DNA of 64,000 bases from Paracoccus alkenifer (GCF_900108405.1 NZ_FNXG01000005.1:131501-195500); one strand, 5' to 3'. Shown: positions 7,361-18,300, counted from the first letter of the stretch. Numbers and translations: made by a program. Notes: generated by a model from the letters alone, not told the origin.

Positions 7361-9508
7361 ATGTTCGACGAAGTTAAGAAATCGATCCAGTGGGGCCAGG
7401 AAACCCTGACGCTGGAAACGGGCAAGGTTGCCCGTCAGGCCGACGGTTCGGTCATCGCCACGCTGGGCGAGACCTCGGTCATGGCCAACGTGACTTTCGC
7501 GAAAGAGCCGAAGCCGGGGCAGGATTTTTTCCCGCTGACCGTGCATTACCAGGAAAAATACTACGCGGCAGGCAAGATCCCCGGCGGGTTCTTCAAGCGC
7601 GAGGCGCGGCCCACCGAAAAGGAAACCCTGACCGCGCGCCTGATCGACCGTCCGATCCGCCCGCTGTTCGCCCCCGGCTTCAAGCACGAAGTGCTGGTGA
7701 TGTGCACGGTGCTGTCGCATGATCTGGTCAACGACCCCGACATCGTGGCGATGATCGCCGCTTCGGCCGCGCTGACCATTTCGGGCGTGCCCTTCATGGG
7801 GCCGATCGCCGGTGCCCGCGTCGGTTTCGCCAACGGCGAATACGTGCTGAACCCCGAAGTCGCCGACATGGACCGCCTGCGCAACAACCCCGAGCAGCGG
7901 CTGGATCTGGTCGTCGCCGGCACCCGCGATGCAGTGATGATGGTCGAATCCGAAGCCTATGAGCTGTCCGAAGAGGAAATGCTCGGCGCGGTGAAATTCG
8001 GCCACGAACAGATGCAGCCCGTCATCGACCTGATCGTCGAACTGGCCGAATCTGCCGCGAAAGAGCCCTTTGCCTTCAGCTCGCCGGATTATTCGGCGCT
8101 GTATGAACGCGTCCGGGCGCTGGGCGAAACCGACATGCGCGCCGCCTATGCGCTGCGTGACAAGGCCGAGCGCCGCGACGCGATCGAGGCCGCCCAGGCC
8201 AAGATCAAGGCCGGGCTGTCCGAGGACGAGCTGGCCGACGCCAACCTCGGCTCGGCGCTGAAAAAGCTGGAATCGGGCATCCTGCGCGGCGACATCATCC
8301 GCGGCGGCGCCCGGATCGACGGCCGCGACAACCGCACCGTCCGCGCCATCCAGTCCGAAGTCGGCGTGCTGCCGCGCACCCATGGCTCGGCCCTGTTCAC
8401 CCGCGGTGAAACCCAGGCGCTGGTCGTGACCACGCTGGGCACCGGCGACGACGAACAGATCATCGACGCGCTGCACGGCAATTTCCGCGAAAACTTCCTG
8501 CTGCACTACAACTTCCCGCCCTATTCCGTGGGCGAGGTCGGCCGTGTCGGCAGCCCCGGCCGGCGCGAGATCGGCCACGGCAAGCTGGCGTGGCGCGCGC
8601 TGCAGGCGGTGCTGCCCAGCACCACCGATTTCCCCTATACCATCCGTCTGGTGTCCGAGATCACCGAATCCAACGGCTCGTCGTCGATGGCCTCGGTCTG
8701 CGGCGGTTCGCTGTCGATGATGGACGCGGGCGTGCCTCTCAAGGCGCCGGTCGCGGGCGTCGCCATGGGCCTGGTGCTGGAAGACGCCGACAACTGGGCC
8801 GTGCTGACCGACATCCTGGGCGATGAGGATCACCTGGGCGACATGGACTTCAAGGTCGCCGGGACCGAAAACGGCATCACCAGCCTGCAGATGGACATCA
8901 AGGTCCAGGGCATCACCCCGGCGATCATGGAACAGGCGCTGGCGCAGGCGAAAGACGGCCGGATGCACATCCTGGCCGAGATGGGCAAGGCCCTGACCGA
9001 GGGCCGGAACGAGTTTTCCGCCCACGCCCCGCGGATCGAGACGATGACCATCCCCACCGACAAGATCCGCGAAGTGATCGGGTCCGGCGGCAAGGTCATC
9101 CGCGAGATCGTCGAGGTTTCGGGCGCCAAGGTGGACATCAGCGACGACGGCACCATCAAGATCGCCTCGGCCAACGCCGATTCGATCAAGAAGGCCTATG
9201 AGCTGATCCACTCGATCGTGGCCGAACCCGAAGAGGGCAAGGTCTACACCGGCAAGGTGGTCAAGCTGGTCGATTTCGGCGCCTTCGTGAACTTTTTCGG
9301 CAAGCGCGACGGTCTGGTCCACGTGTCCCAGATCGCCACCCGCCGCCTGACCCACCCCAACGAGCTGCTGAAAGAGGGGCAAGAGGTCAAGGTCAAGCTG
9401 CTGGGCTTTGACGACCGCGGCAAGGTGCGCCTGGGCATGAAGATGGTCGACCAGGAAACCGGCGAGGAAGTCGCGCCGGAAAAGCGGGATGAGTCGCAGG
9501 GCGAGTGA
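7361..9508 (+). CDS. pnp: Polyribonucleotide nucleotidyltransferase (PNPase)
   Basis: This 715-residue protein is PNPase, the trimeric phosphorolytic 3'-5' exoribonuclease of the RNA degradosome. The order is first RNase PH domain (about 10-230), helical linker, second RNase PH domain (about 310-545, with the [18 protein letters not shown] region), KH domain around [15 protein letters not shown] and S1 domain ([18 protein letters not shown]) near the C-terminus. The ATG at 7361 has AGAGGA nearby and gives the family's usual [12 protein letters not shown] start; an earlier in-frame start adds only leader-derived residues. A terminator follows. Confidence 0.98.
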   Translation: MFDEVKKSIQWGQETLTLETGKVARQADGSVIATLGETSVMANVTFAKEPKPGQDFFPLTVHYQEKYYAAGKIPGGFFKREARPTEKETLTARLIDRPIRPLFAPGFKHEVLVMCTVLSHDLVNDPDIVAMIAASAALTISGVPFMGPIAGARVGFANGEYVLNPEVADMDRLRNNPEQRLDLVVAGTRDAVMMVESEAYELSEEEMLGAVKFGHEQMQPVIDLIVELAESAAKEPFAFSSPDYSALYERVRALGETDMRAAYALRDKAERRDAIEAAQAKIKAGLSEDELADANLGSALKKLESGILRGDIIRGGARIDGRDNRTVRAIQSEVGVLPRTHGSALFTRGETQALVVTTLGTGDDEQIIDALHGNFRENFLLHYNFPPYSVGEVGRVGSPGRREIGHGKLAWRALQAVLPSTTDFPYTIRLVSEITESNGSSSMASVCGGSLSMMDAGVPLKAPVAGVAMGLVLEDADNWAVLTDILGDEDHLGDMDFKVAGTENGITSLQMDIKVQGITPAIMEQALAQAKDGRMHILAEMGKALTEGRNEFSAHAPRIETMTIPTDKIREVIGSGGKVIREIVEVSGAKVDISDDGTIKIASANADSIKKAYELIHSIVAEPEEGKVYTGKVVKLVDFGAFVNFFGKRDGLVHVSQIATRRLTHPNELLKEGQEVKVKLLGFDDRGKVRLGMKMVDQETGEEVAPEKRDESQGE

Positions 9509-9528
9509 GTCGCGGGAATTGAACTGAT

Positions 9529-9557
9529 CGGAGCCCCGGCAGTGCCGGGGCTCCTTT
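9529..9557 (+). terminator. Terminator-like hairpin after pnp
   Basis: A perfect 10-bp stem (GAGCCCCGGC/GCCGGGGCTC) with a three-base loop is followed by CCTTTAC. The T-run is short, but the stem is strong and lies 22 bases past the pnp stop. Confidence 0.75.
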
Positions 9558-9582
9558 ACGTTATCCGCTTGAGGTTAGCAGG

Positions 9583-10317
9583 GTGCAGACAGATTGGCCG
9601 ATTTTCGTGTTGACGCTGGAGGGCGACGAGGAACGCCGCCAGCCGTTGCTGGATCAGCTCAAGGAAATGGGCATTCCATACCGGTTAGTATTTGGTGTCG
9701 ATAGCCGTCGAGGTATTCCACTTGAATATGAATCGATGATCGACCGCCGCGCTGCCAGGGTCCGATTGAGTCGTTCAATGACTAACGGGGAGTTTGGATG
9801 TGCTCTTTCTCACCAGTTAATTTATAGATTAATTTTAGATGAGGGCCAATCGGGCGCCTTGATTTTGGAGGATGATGTGGTTTTACAGAAGGGATTCGCA
9901 TCGTATTTAAGGGAAGGTTTCCATCGAACTGCTACTCTGCTTCTGTTTGATTTTGGTCGCGCTCGGGCTCTGCCGTGGCAAAAAGAAGAAAAAGGGCGCT
10001 GGATCGTTTATCGCGTTGCTCAAACAGTATCGCGTACATCTGCATATTCTATCTCATCCCGTTCGGCGGAACAGCTCATAAAATTAAATACACCAGTTTC
10101 CTGCGTTGCTGATTGGCCTGGCGATCTCTATAAATTGCGCGCTTTTTTAGTTACGCCCAAGCTTGCGTCGCAGCGATGTGAAGATCTGGAGATGTCCCAT
10201 CTGGAACTAGAGCGGCGCATGGTATCCAATGCACAAAAGGATCCAAAACGTTACTTTAAGCGAGATTACTGGCAGGGCTATTGGCGTCGGAAATTATCGC
10301 GACCTGTCGGGCGCTGA
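9583..10317 (+). CDS. Glycosyltransferase family 25 (LPS biosynthesis type)
   Basis: This 244-residue protein resembles family 25 LPS glycosyltransferases (LpsA/LgtB type): an N-terminal IFVLTLEGDEERR segment, SRSMTNGEFGCALSHQLIYR and the metal-site motif ILEDDV at 94-99. It probably adds a sugar to lipopolysaccharide or another surface glycan; donor and acceptor are unknown. The start is GTG at 9583. After the first ~100 bases the DNA becomes clearly poorer in GC than its neighbours, with A/T-ending codons, suggesting horizontal acquisition. It overlaps the convergent next gene by 24 bases. Confidence 0.8.
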   Translation: MQTDWPIFVLTLEGDEERRQPLLDQLKEMGIPYRLVFGVDSRRGIPLEYESMIDRRAARVRLSRSMTNGEFGCALSHQLIYRLILDEGQSGALILEDDVVLQKGFASYLREGFHRTATLLLFDFGRARALPWQKEEKGRWIVYRVAQTVSRTSAYSISSRSAEQLIKLNTPVSCVADWPGDLYKLRAFLVTPKLASQRCEDLEMSHLELERRMVSNAQKDPKRYFKRDYWQGYWRRKLSRPVGR

Positions 10318-11073
10318 TTCTGCGCGGCTTGCTTCTGAAAATAATATACGTTCAATTTCTTCTATGCGATTGCGCCTGCGCCGGAGCCGATTGGGAACTA
10401 TAAAGCCAAATTTTCTTTCTCGCCCCTCTCTGCTCGCTTGCAAGTGTTCTATAACAATGTCAACGGTGCTTTGGTTTTTGCAGTCAAATATCCAGCAGAA
10501 AGATGCAGGAATTGTAGAAATACGAAATTCTTCCGGATTTTTTTGCAGAACCTTATCTAAAATTACTTGATCCCATTCTTCTGGGGCGCTTGCACATGCG
10601 GCAACCCACCTTTCCACAATCTCTGCTGCGCCCGGAGTGTCATTTAATAGCAGCGTTCCACTTAACAGCTCCCCTTCGGGTGTGCGATAGAAGGCAATAT
10701 CGACATTTTGATATTCGCCCAAGTAATTCCAAGGATTCTGGTGGAAAACTGCGTCTACATCCACATAAAGTAAAGGTCCGGAATATTGCGCACGCATTTC
10801 TTGGATGATTGTAGGTTTCTGGGCCGCGTTCCGAACCCAGCCTCCAAGGCTTTCCACCGGGCGAATTTCATGTGGCAATGCAAGTAGGTCAAGGCAGCGG
10901 CGTAGCCGTTCAGCTTCCCGAGTATAGGTCTGGTCAGTAGTGTGGAATCCTATAACGGTCCCCGTAAATGGGTTGGTCGGTGTCTTTTGGCCCATAGACA
11001 ATAGTTTCTGCACGGTTGGAAACGCAGCCGTCGTTGGCCTTTGCTGCAGGTAGTCTAGGAATGGAATCTTCAC
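10294..11073 (-). CDS. Putative nucleotide-diphospho-sugar transferase
   Basis: This 259-residue protein looks like a GT-A-fold glycosyltransferase of the nucleotide-diphospho-sugar transferase type: a DVD metal-binding motif (D105-V-D107 in YVDVDAVFHQNPW), followed by GTLLLNDTPGAAEIVERWV and a later EEWDQVILDKVL. It probably acts on surface polysaccharide. The start is GTG, overlapping the upstream stop as GTGA. GC content is markedly low for this window. It forms an operon with the gene upstream and converges on the family 25 gene. Confidence 0.65.
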   Translation of the reverse strand: MKIPFLDYLQQRPTTAAFPTVQKLLSMGQKTPTNPFTGTVIGFHTTDQTYTREAERLRRCLDLLALPHEIRPVESLGGWVRNAAQKPTIIQEMRAQYSGPLLYVDVDAVFHQNPWNYLGEYQNVDIAFYRTPEGELLSGTLLLNDTPGAAEIVERWVAACASAPEEWDQVILDKVLQKNPEEFRISTIPASFCWIFDCKNQSTVDIVIEHLQASREGRERKFGFIVPNRLRRRRNRIEEIERILFSEASRAESAPDRSR

Positions 11074-11969
11074 CTAGAATAATCTCCGAAAGATGAGAGG
11101 TTGGACAGAAGTTGCAATGAGTAGCCTATGGTAAGTAAGCTTGAACTTTCTGACGCACAGGAAATATTTAAGCGCTTCTCCACCGCCACCTCCAGCGCCA
11201 ACGCAAACCCCGCAAGGATGCGATCCTGCCCTGCACCCAGCCCGCTGGGGGCGCGGTCGGTGGTTTCGTAGAATCGCGGCTCTGCGTGATTGTTCAGGTC
11301 GATTCCCGCCAGCACTATCTGCTGCGGCAATGCGGACAGCGCGATTTGCAGCGCCGAAAACGCCACCGTTCCCACGATCACCACCCCTTTGTCCGGGTCC
11401 GTGGTGATCGCCGAACCGTGGCCGCGCCGCACAAGGTGATCCAGCGCGGGATCGTCCAGCCGCCGCCGCTTTCTACCCAGCGGTCGCGCAAGATTCTCGA
11501 TCAGCGCGACGGTCCGGTCCTGCAACGGTCCGGTGCCTCGCTCTGCCCATGCCCGCAGGGCGGCGGGTGACAGCATCAGCGGAATGTCGCGTGGCAGGGC
11601 TGCCAGCATCTCATGGTGGCGAAAGACAAAACGCTCGTCCTCGACAGCTACCGCAAGCGGGCGGATGCGCTGTGCCAGCAGCGCTGCTCCGTTGCACAGG
11701 ATGGCGGTGCCGTCGCCCAGAGCCTCGATCCGCTGCCCGCGCAGCGAAGGGCCACTGCCCACGACCGCGATCATCCCGGCACCCTGCGGCAGGATCTCCG
11801 AAAACGGTACGGGTTGCAGAAGCGGCCGCCCCCGCCATGTCACCCGTGAGGCGGGCCGGTCGATGTCCAGCCCCGGCCATATGTCCTGCCGATGTGCGCG
11901 GGAAGGACCCAGCGCCTGAAAGGCCAGGCGGACCAGCTTGCGCGACAGGGGGCGGTCGGATCGGGTCAT
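11070..11969 (-). CDS. Putative glycosyltransferase, GT42/DUF115-like
   Basis: This 299-residue protein has a Rossmann-like start, IAVVGSGPSLRGQRIEAL, then AILCNGAA, and further on VIVGTVAFSALQIAL with IVLAGIDLNN. That order recalls the CstI-type sialyltransferases (GT42) and DUF115 motility-glycosylation proteins, in which GxGPSL and the GIDL segment form the nucleotide-sugar site. The assignment is by motif order only. The start at 11969 is the only ATG near the beginning of the conserved part. The last ~35 codons are AT-rich while the rest is host-like, a composition break inside the gene. Confidence 0.55.
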   Translation of the reverse strand: MTRSDRPLSRKLVRLAFQALGPSRAHRQDIWPGLDIDRPASRVTWRGRPLLQPVPFSEILPQGAGMIAVVGSGPSLRGQRIEALGDGTAILCNGAALLAQRIRPLAVAVEDERFVFRHHEMLAALPRDIPLMLSPAALRAWAERGTGPLQDRTVALIENLARPLGRKRRRLDDPALDHLVRRGHGSAITTDPDKGVVIVGTVAFSALQIALSALPQQIVLAGIDLNNHAEPRFYETTDRAPSGLGAGQDRILAGFALALEVAVEKRLNISCASESSSLLTIGYSLQLLSNLSSFGDYSR

Positions 11970-12066
11970 GCAAGCCGTCGATTTCGAAGGACGATGATTG
12001 ATCTGATAGGGGAAGCGCTCGCCATAGCCAACCCTCCCGCCACAGGCTAGGACAGCCCGGACACTC
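11970..12066. promoter_or_regulatory. Divergent promoter region, glycosyltransferase / ROK kinase
   Basis: This 97-base gap separates divergent starts and should contain promoters for both. A lower-GC stretch around 11980-12010 is present; no motif is assigned. Confidence 0.3.
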
Positions 12067-13011
12067 ATGCGAGGGACCATGATCTGCGGCGGGCTCGACA
12101 TCGGCGGCACCAAGATCGAGGCGCGGTTGTTCGGGCCGGGGATGGAGCCGGGCGGCAGCCGGCGGGTGGCGACTCCGCGCGCTGACGCGGCGGCGTTCTT
12201 TGCGGCGCTGGCGGCGCAGGTGGCGTGGCTGCGCGCGCAGGGGGGCTTTGCCCTGCCCATCGGCATCGCCATGTCGGGGGTGGTGGAACCGGGCAACGGG
12301 CCCGACAGCGGGATCGTCCGCGCCGCGAACCTGCCGATCAGCGGCGAACATATGGACAGCCGCCTGCGCCAGATCGCCGGGCGGGCGCTGCCGGTGATGA
12401 ACGACGCCATGGCGCTGGCGTTTTCGGAAGCGAACGGCGGGGCGGGCGCTGCGGCGGGGGCCTCGGTCGGGCTGGTGCTGGGCACGGGGCTGGCGGCGGG
12501 GCTGTGCATCGACGGCCGCCCGGCGCCGCGCCACGGCGGCATCGCGGTCGAGCTTGGCCATTGCGGGATGCCGGCGCGGGCCTTGGCGCGGCACGGGCTG
12601 GGGCTGTGGCCCTGCGGTTGCGGGCGGCAGGGCTGCATCGAAAGCTACGTCGCCGGGCCGGGGCTGGCGCGGCTGGCGGAAACGCTGGGGCAGGCGGGCG
12701 ACCCGCAGGCGCTGGCCGTGCGCGACGACCCGGCGGCGCGGCGGGTGCTGGACACCTGGGCCGATCTTGCCGCCGAGGCGCTGGAGGTGCTGCAGATGAC
12801 CCTTGCCCCGCCGGTGGTGGTGCTGGGCGGCGGGCTGTCGCGGATGCCGGGCGTGGTGGCGCGGCTGGAACGCGCGCTGGCCCCGCGGCTGATGGCGGGG
12901 GTGCCGCCGCCCGCGCTGCGGCTGGCGCGGTTCGGCGACGCCAGCGGCGTGCGCGGCGCGGCGCTGCTGGCGCTGCGCGAGGCCGGGGGGGGCGCGGCAT
13001 GGACGCGCTGA
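12067..13011 (+). CDS. nagK: ROK family sugar kinase, probable N-acetylglucosamine kinase
   Basis: This 314-residue protein is a ROK kinase: phosphate-binding GLDIGGTKIEARLF at the N-terminus, a central GLVLGTGLAAGLCIDGRP, EVGHxG-like VELGHCGM, and the zinc motif CGCGRQGCIESY. It has no N-terminal helix-turn-helix, so it is an enzyme rather than a repressor. The overlap with nagA by 13 bases suggests that it phosphorylates N-acetylglucosamine, feeding NagA. The start at 12067 may instead be the ATG at 12079. No nagB, transporter or regulator gene is adjacent. Confidence 0.8.
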   Translation: MRGTMICGGLDIGGTKIEARLFGPGMEPGGSRRVATPRADAAAFFAALAAQVAWLRAQGGFALPIGIAMSGVVEPGNGPDSGIVRAANLPISGEHMDSRLRQIAGRALPVMNDAMALAFSEANGGAGAAAGASVGLVLGTGLAAGLCIDGRPAPRHGGIAVELGHCGMPARALARHGLGLWPCGCGRQGCIESYVAGPGLARLAETLGQAGDPQALAVRDDPAARRVLDTWADLAAEALEVLQMTLAPPVVVLGGGLSRMPGVVARLERALAPRLMAGVPPPALRLARFGDASGVRGAALLALREAGGGAAWTR

Positions 13012-14108
13012 TCGCGCCCGCGCTGGCGTGGGTGGACGGCGCGCTGCGCCCCGGGCTGGGGCTGCGGCTGCGCGGGGGGCGTATCGAAGCAATCGCGCCG
13101 CTGGCGGGGGCGACGCCGGACCTGCGCGTGCATCTGGCGATGCCGGGGCCGACCGACCTGCAGGTGAACGGGGGTGGCGGGGTGCTGTTCAACGCGGACC
13201 CCTCGGCCACCGGTATCGCCGCCATCCGCGCCGCGCATCGCCGGCTTGGCACCCATGCGATCCTGCCCACCGTGATCACAGACGCCCCCGAGGTGCTGGA
13301 GGCCGCCGCCGATGCGGTGATCGCCGCGCGCGGCCAGCCGGGCATCGAGGGCATCCATATCGAGGGGCCCCATATCGCCCTCGGACACCGCGGCACCCAC
13401 GATCCCCGCCATATCCGGCCGCTGGATGCGCGCACGCTGGCGGTGCTGGAACGGCTGCGCGCGGCGGGGGTGCCGGTGCTGCTGACGTTGGCGCCGGAGC
13501 TGGCCGATCCTGCGCTGCTTGCGCGGGCGCGGGCGCTGGGGGTGGTGATTTCGGCCGGGCATTCCTCGGCCAGCGCGGAACAGGCCGAGGCGGCGTTCGC
13601 GCAGGGCGTCACCATGGCCACGCATCTGTTCAACGCCATGCCGCCGCTGCACCACCGCGCGCCGGGGCTGGCGGCGGCGGCGATCCTGTCGGAGGCCTGG
13701 CTGGGGCTGATCGCCGACGGGCTGCATGTGGATTGGCCGATGCTGCGGCTGGCGATCGCGGCCCGGCCGCATAAGGGGCGCTGCTTTCTGGTCTCGGACG
13801 CGATGCCGACGGTGGGCGGGCCGGATGAATTCAGCCTGTATGGGCAGCGTATCCGGCTGGAAAATGGCCGGCTGGTCAACGACCAGGGCGCACTGGCCGG
13901 GGCGCATCTGGACATGGTGACGGCGCTGGCCCGGCTGCACCATCTGGGGGGCGTTGCGCTGGACGACTGCATCGCCATGGCGACCGATGTCCCGCGTGCG
14001 GCGATGGGGCTGGCGCCGTTGCAAATCGCGCCCGGCACGCCCGCCGGCGCGGTGGCGGTGCTGGACGCGGGGCTGGGCTTTGCCGGCTGGCTTGACGGGA
14101 CGGGTTGA
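12999..14108 (+). CDS. nagA: N-acetylglucosamine-6-phosphate deacetylase
   Basis: This 369-residue amidohydrolase is NagA, which deacetylates GlcNAc-6-phosphate to glucosamine-6-phosphate. Key segments are present: PGPTDLQVNGGGGVLFN, IEGIHIEGPHI with the metal-binding glutamate, VISAGHSSA, THLFNAMPPLHHR, and LVSDAMPTVGG with the catalytic aspartate. The start overlaps the kinase by 13 bases, so the two are translationally coupled. The pair would recycle amino sugars from peptidoglycan or use external GlcNAc. Confidence 0.93.
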   Translation: MDALIAPALAWVDGALRPGLGLRLRGGRIEAIAPLAGATPDLRVHLAMPGPTDLQVNGGGGVLFNADPSATGIAAIRAAHRRLGTHAILPTVITDAPEVLEAAADAVIAARGQPGIEGIHIEGPHIALGHRGTHDPRHIRPLDARTLAVLERLRAAGVPVLLTLAPELADPALLARARALGVVISAGHSSASAEQAEAAFAQGVTMATHLFNAMPPLHHRAPGLAAAAILSEAWLGLIADGLHVDWPMLRLAIAARPHKGRCFLVSDAMPTVGGPDEFSLYGQRIRLENGRLVNDQGALAGAHLDMVTALARLHHLGGVALDDCIAMATDVPRAAMGLAPLQIAPGTPAGAVAVLDAGLGFAGWLDGTG

Positions 14109-14170
14109 CGGGGCGGGTTGACGAAATCGTGGCCTTGCCGAGCGGCGCGCGGCTCTGCAATGTGGCGCGC

Positions 14171-15394
14171 ATGATCGACCGGACGCGCCCCTGCCACCTC
14201 ATGCCGATCCGCCGCGGCGCCTGTCTGTTGCTGGCTGCCGTGCTGGCGCTGGGCGGGGCGGCCGCCACGGCGCAGGCCCCGGGACCGGGCAGCCAGCCTG
14301 CGCGCGAGGTCGGGGTGATGGCGCTTGCCCGCGATACCGTGCCGGTCAGCGTCACCCTGCCCGGCCGTGCCGTCGCCTATCAGGAAACCACCATCCGCCC
14401 GCAGGTCGGCGGCGAAATCGTGGACATCGCCTATCAGCCCGGCCGGCAGGTCAAGGCGGGCACCGTGCTGTTCCGGCTGGATGCCGACCAGCTGTCGGCC
14501 ACGCTGTCCGCGGCCGAGGCCGCCGTGACCAGCGCCGAGGCCGCGGTCGAGGGCGCCAGCGCCACCGTCGCCCGCTATGACCGGCTGTCGGGCACCGGGG
14601 TCAGCCGGGCGGAACTGGAATCGGCGCAGGTGGCGCTGGCCAATGCCCGCGCCGCCCTGTCCCGGGCCGAGGCGGAACGCGAACTCGCCCAACTGGCGGT
14701 CAACCGCACCGAAATCCGCAGCCCCATCGACGGGATGGTCGATATCGCCCGCGTCTCGGTCGGCGATCTGGTCACGGCGAACCAGTCCGATCCGCTGACC
14801 ACCGTCACCCAGCTGGACCCGATCTATGTCGATGTGACCGAATCGCGGGCCACCGTGCTGCGCAACCGCGAACGCCATGTGCAGGGCACGCTGATCCGCT
14901 CCACCGGGCCGCAGGCGCAGGTGATCCTGGAAACCGGGCAGGTCTATCCGGCGCAGGGGCTGGGCGTGGCCTCGGGGCGGCAGGTCTCGCCCACCACGGG
15001 GACGGTGCCGTTCCGCTGGCAGTTTCCCAACCCCGACCGGCTGATCCTGCCGGGCCAGTTCGTGCGCGTGCAGATGACCATCGGCCAGGTCGAGGGCGTG
15101 CTGGTCCCCCAAGGCCCGACCCGCCGCGCCGCCACCGGCCAGCTGACCGCATTCGTCGCCCGCGACGGCGTGGCCGATCAGGTGGTGCTGACCGAGGTCG
15201 GCACCCACAACGGCCACTGGATCGTGACCGAGGGCGTGGCCGAGGGCGACCTGCTGATCCTTGACGGGCTGACCAACCTCAACCACGGGCAGGCGATCAC
15301 CACCATCCCCGTCTTGATCGACGCCCAGGGCGTGGTGCGCGAGGTGGAACAGCCGCCCGACACGGCCCCAGCCCCGACCGCCGCGGCGAACTGA
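14171..15394 (+). CDS. RND efflux membrane-fusion protein (AcrA/MexA type)
   Basis: This 407-residue periplasmic adaptor has a signal peptide (hydrophobic core about 17-30, cleaved near AATAQA), a biotinyl-lipoyl half motif in IRPQVGGEIVDIAYQPGRQVKAG, a long coiled-coil hairpin (about 95-165, rich in AEAAV/AERELA), and beta-barrel and membrane-proximal domains. It links an inner-membrane RND pump to an outer-membrane channel. Start choice is uncertain: 14171 or 14201, neither with a clear ribosome site. Its stop overlaps the pump start as TGATG. No TetR/MarR regulator or TolC-type gene is adjacent. Confidence 0.92.
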   Translation: MIDRTRPCHLMPIRRGACLLLAAVLALGGAAATAQAPGPGSQPAREVGVMALARDTVPVSVTLPGRAVAYQETTIRPQVGGEIVDIAYQPGRQVKAGTVLFRLDADQLSATLSAAEAAVTSAEAAVEGASATVARYDRLSGTGVSRAELESAQVALANARAALSRAEAERELAQLAVNRTEIRSPIDGMVDIARVSVGDLVTANQSDPLTTVTQLDPIYVDVTESRATVLRNRERHVQGTLIRSTGPQAQVILETGQVYPAQGLGVASGRQVSPTTGTVPFRWQFPNPDRLILPGQFVRVQMTIGQVEGVLVPQGPTRRAATGQLTAFVARDGVADQVVLTEVGTHNGHWIVTEGVAEGDLLILDGLTNLNHGQAITTIPVLIDAQGVVREVEQPPDTAPAPTAAAN

Positions 15395-18300
15395 TGGCGC
15401 AGTTCTTCATCCACCGCCCGGTGTTCGCCTGGGTGCTGGCGATCGTGACGATGCTGGCCGGGCTGTGGGGGCTGATGAACCTGCCGGTGTCGCAATATCC
15501 CGACATCGCGCCGACCACCGTGCGGATCAGCGCCAGCTATCCCGGCGCGACTGCGGCGGCGGTGCAGAATTCCGTCACCACCCAGATCGAGGACACGCTG
15601 ACCGGGCTTGAGGGGCTGCTCTATTTCGAATCCTCGTCGTTCAACGGGCGCTCGTCGCTGACGCTGACCTTTGACGACAGCGTGGACCCGACCGACGCGC
15701 TGAACGATGTGCAGTCGCGGGTGCGCAGCGTGGAATCGCGCCTGCCCACCCCGGTGCAGACCCGCGGGGTGTCGGTGACGCGCTCGACCTCGTCCATCCT
15801 GATGGTGGGGGCGCTGGTGTCGCCCGACGGGCGCTATTCAACGGTCGAACTGGGCAACCTGCTTGAGGAAGTGGTCGAGGGCCCGGTCAAGCGCGTGCCC
15901 GGCGTCGGCGGCATCGACATCTTCGGCTCGGGCTATGCGATGCGGATCTGGCTGGACCCGCTGCGGCTGGCGCAATACCAGCTGACGCCGGGCGACATCA
16001 CCGGGGCGGTGGCGGAACAGAACTCGACCGTTTCGGTGGGTGCGCTGGGCAGCCAGCCGGTGGTGCCGGGCCAGCAGTTCACCGCCAACATGACCGCGCA
16101 AAGCCAGCTGACCTCGGTCGAGGATTTTGAACGGATCCTGCTGCGCACCGGCGAGGACGGCGCCTCGGTCTGGCTGAACGACGTGGCCGACATCGAGATC
16201 GGCCAGCAGGCTTACGGCGCCAACAGCCGCTTCAACGGGGCCAATGCCTCGGGGTTCGGGGTCAATCTGGAAACCGGCGCCAACGCCGTGGATACCGCCG
16301 CCGCGGTGCGCGAGGTGCTGGAATCGCTGCGGGTCGCGCTGCCCGAGGGGGTGGACCTGCGCGTCGCCTATGACACCTCGCCCTTTGTCGAGAAATCCAT
16401 CGAAAAGGTCTATCACACCCTGTTCGAGGCGGTGGCGCTGGTCATCGCGGTCATCCTGATCTTCTTGCAGAAATGGCGCGCGACCATCATCCCGGTGGTG
16501 GTGGTGCCGGTGGTGCTGCTGGGCACCTTTGCGATGCTGTTCGCGCTGGGCTATTCCATCAACACGCTGACCATGTTCGCCATGGTGCTGGCCATCGGCC
16601 TGCTGGTCGACGACGCCATCGTCGTGGTCGAAAACGTCGAGCGCCTGATGCACGACGAAGGGCTGGACCAGGTGCGCGCGACCGAGATCGGCATGCGCCA
16701 GATCACCGGGGCGCTGATCGGCATCGCGGTGGTGCTGTCGGCGGTGTTCCTGCCCATGGCCTTCATGGCCGGCTCGACCGGGGTGGTTTACCGGCAGTTT
16801 TCGGTGACGATCATCACCGCAATGATGCTGTCGCTGGCGGCGGCGATGATCCTGACGCCCTCGCAGACTGCCTCGCTGCTGCGCCCCCATTCGGGCGAGG
16901 CGCGGTTTGCCCCGGCGCGCTGGTTCAACCGCAGCTTTGACGCCGTCACCGACTGGTATGCCGCGGTGGTCGCGCGCAGCGTGCGCTGGCCGTTTCTGGT
17001 CATCCTTGTGCTGGTGCTGTTGACCGCGGGCGTGTGGCAGCTGTTCCAGCGCATGAACTCGACCTTTCTGCCGACCGAGGATCAGGGCGTGCTGATGGCC
17101 CAGATCAACCTCTCCGAAGGCTCGACCACCCAGCAGACACTGGCCGTGGTGCAGGAGATCGAGGACTATCTGCTGAACGAGGAACCGGCCGTCGCCTCGA
17201 CCTTTGGCGCCCTGGGTTTCGGGTTTTCGGGGACCGGGCAGGGGCGGGCAACGCTGTTCGTGCGGCTCAAGGATTTCGCCGAGCGCCCCGACCCGGGCCA
17301 GTCCGCCGCCGCCATCGTCCAGCGCGCGACCAAGCGTTTCGGCAGTCACCGCGCGGGGCGCATCAACATCGTGCAACCGCCGCCGATTCAGGGTCTGGGC
17401 AACACCGCCGGCTTTCAGATGTATCTGATCGACCAGTCGGCGCAGGGCACGGGCGCGCTACGCGCCGCCGCCACCCAGCTTGAGGAAACCGCCCAGGCCG
17501 ACCCCCGGCTGACCAATATCCGCAGCTCGGGCGATCAGGACGACGCGGCGCTGCGGCTGGACATCGACGCGCAGCGGGCGGAATCGCTGGGCCTGTCGCT
17601 GGCCGAGGTGAACGGGATGCTGTCCACCATCTTTGCCGGGCGCGAGGTCAATGATTTCGCCATGGGCGCGACGCTGCGCCCCGTGATCGTGCAGGCGGCG
17701 GCGCCGTTCCGCATGCAGCCCGAGGATCTGACATCGTGGTATGCCCGCAACAACAAGGGCGAGATGGTGCCCTTCAGCGCCTTTCTGTCCACCCGCTGGG
17801 AACCGATCGCCCCCCGGCTGTCGCGGTTCGAGGGCACCGACGCCATCTCGATCACCGGCAGCGAGGCGCCCGGCACCACCTCGGGCCAGGCGATGGAGGC
17901 GATGGAGGAACTGGTCGCACAGATGCCGGGCGGCTACGGCATCGCCTGGACCGGCATCAGCTATCAGGAAAAACAGGCCGGCAATCAGGCGCCTTATCTT
18001 TACGCGCTGTCGGCGCTGGTGGTGTTCCTGTGCCTCGCCGCGCTTTACGAAAGCTGGACGGTGCCGTTTTCGGTGATGCTGGCGGTGCCGGTGGGCGTGC
18101 TGGGCGCGGTGGTGGCGGCGCTGCTGTTCGGACAGGCGAACGATGTGTATTTCAAGGTCGGCATCCTGACCACCATCGGGCTGGCCGCCAAGAACGCCAT
18201 CCTGATCGTGGAATTCGCCCGCGATCTTGAGGTCCGGGGCCGCTCGACCACCGAGGCCGCGGTCGAGGCCGCCCGCCTGCGGCTGCGCCCGATCCTGATG

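Noticed and set aside
7205..9382. 725-codon minus-strand open frame opposite pnp
   Set aside because: It mirrors pnp codons, has no recognisable domain and no ribosome site; pnp on the plus strand is certain.
12338..15286. 982-codon minus-strand open frame across ROK kinase, nagA and the efflux adaptor
   Set aside because: It spans three convincing plus-strand genes and consists of low-complexity Arg/Pro/Ala stretches.
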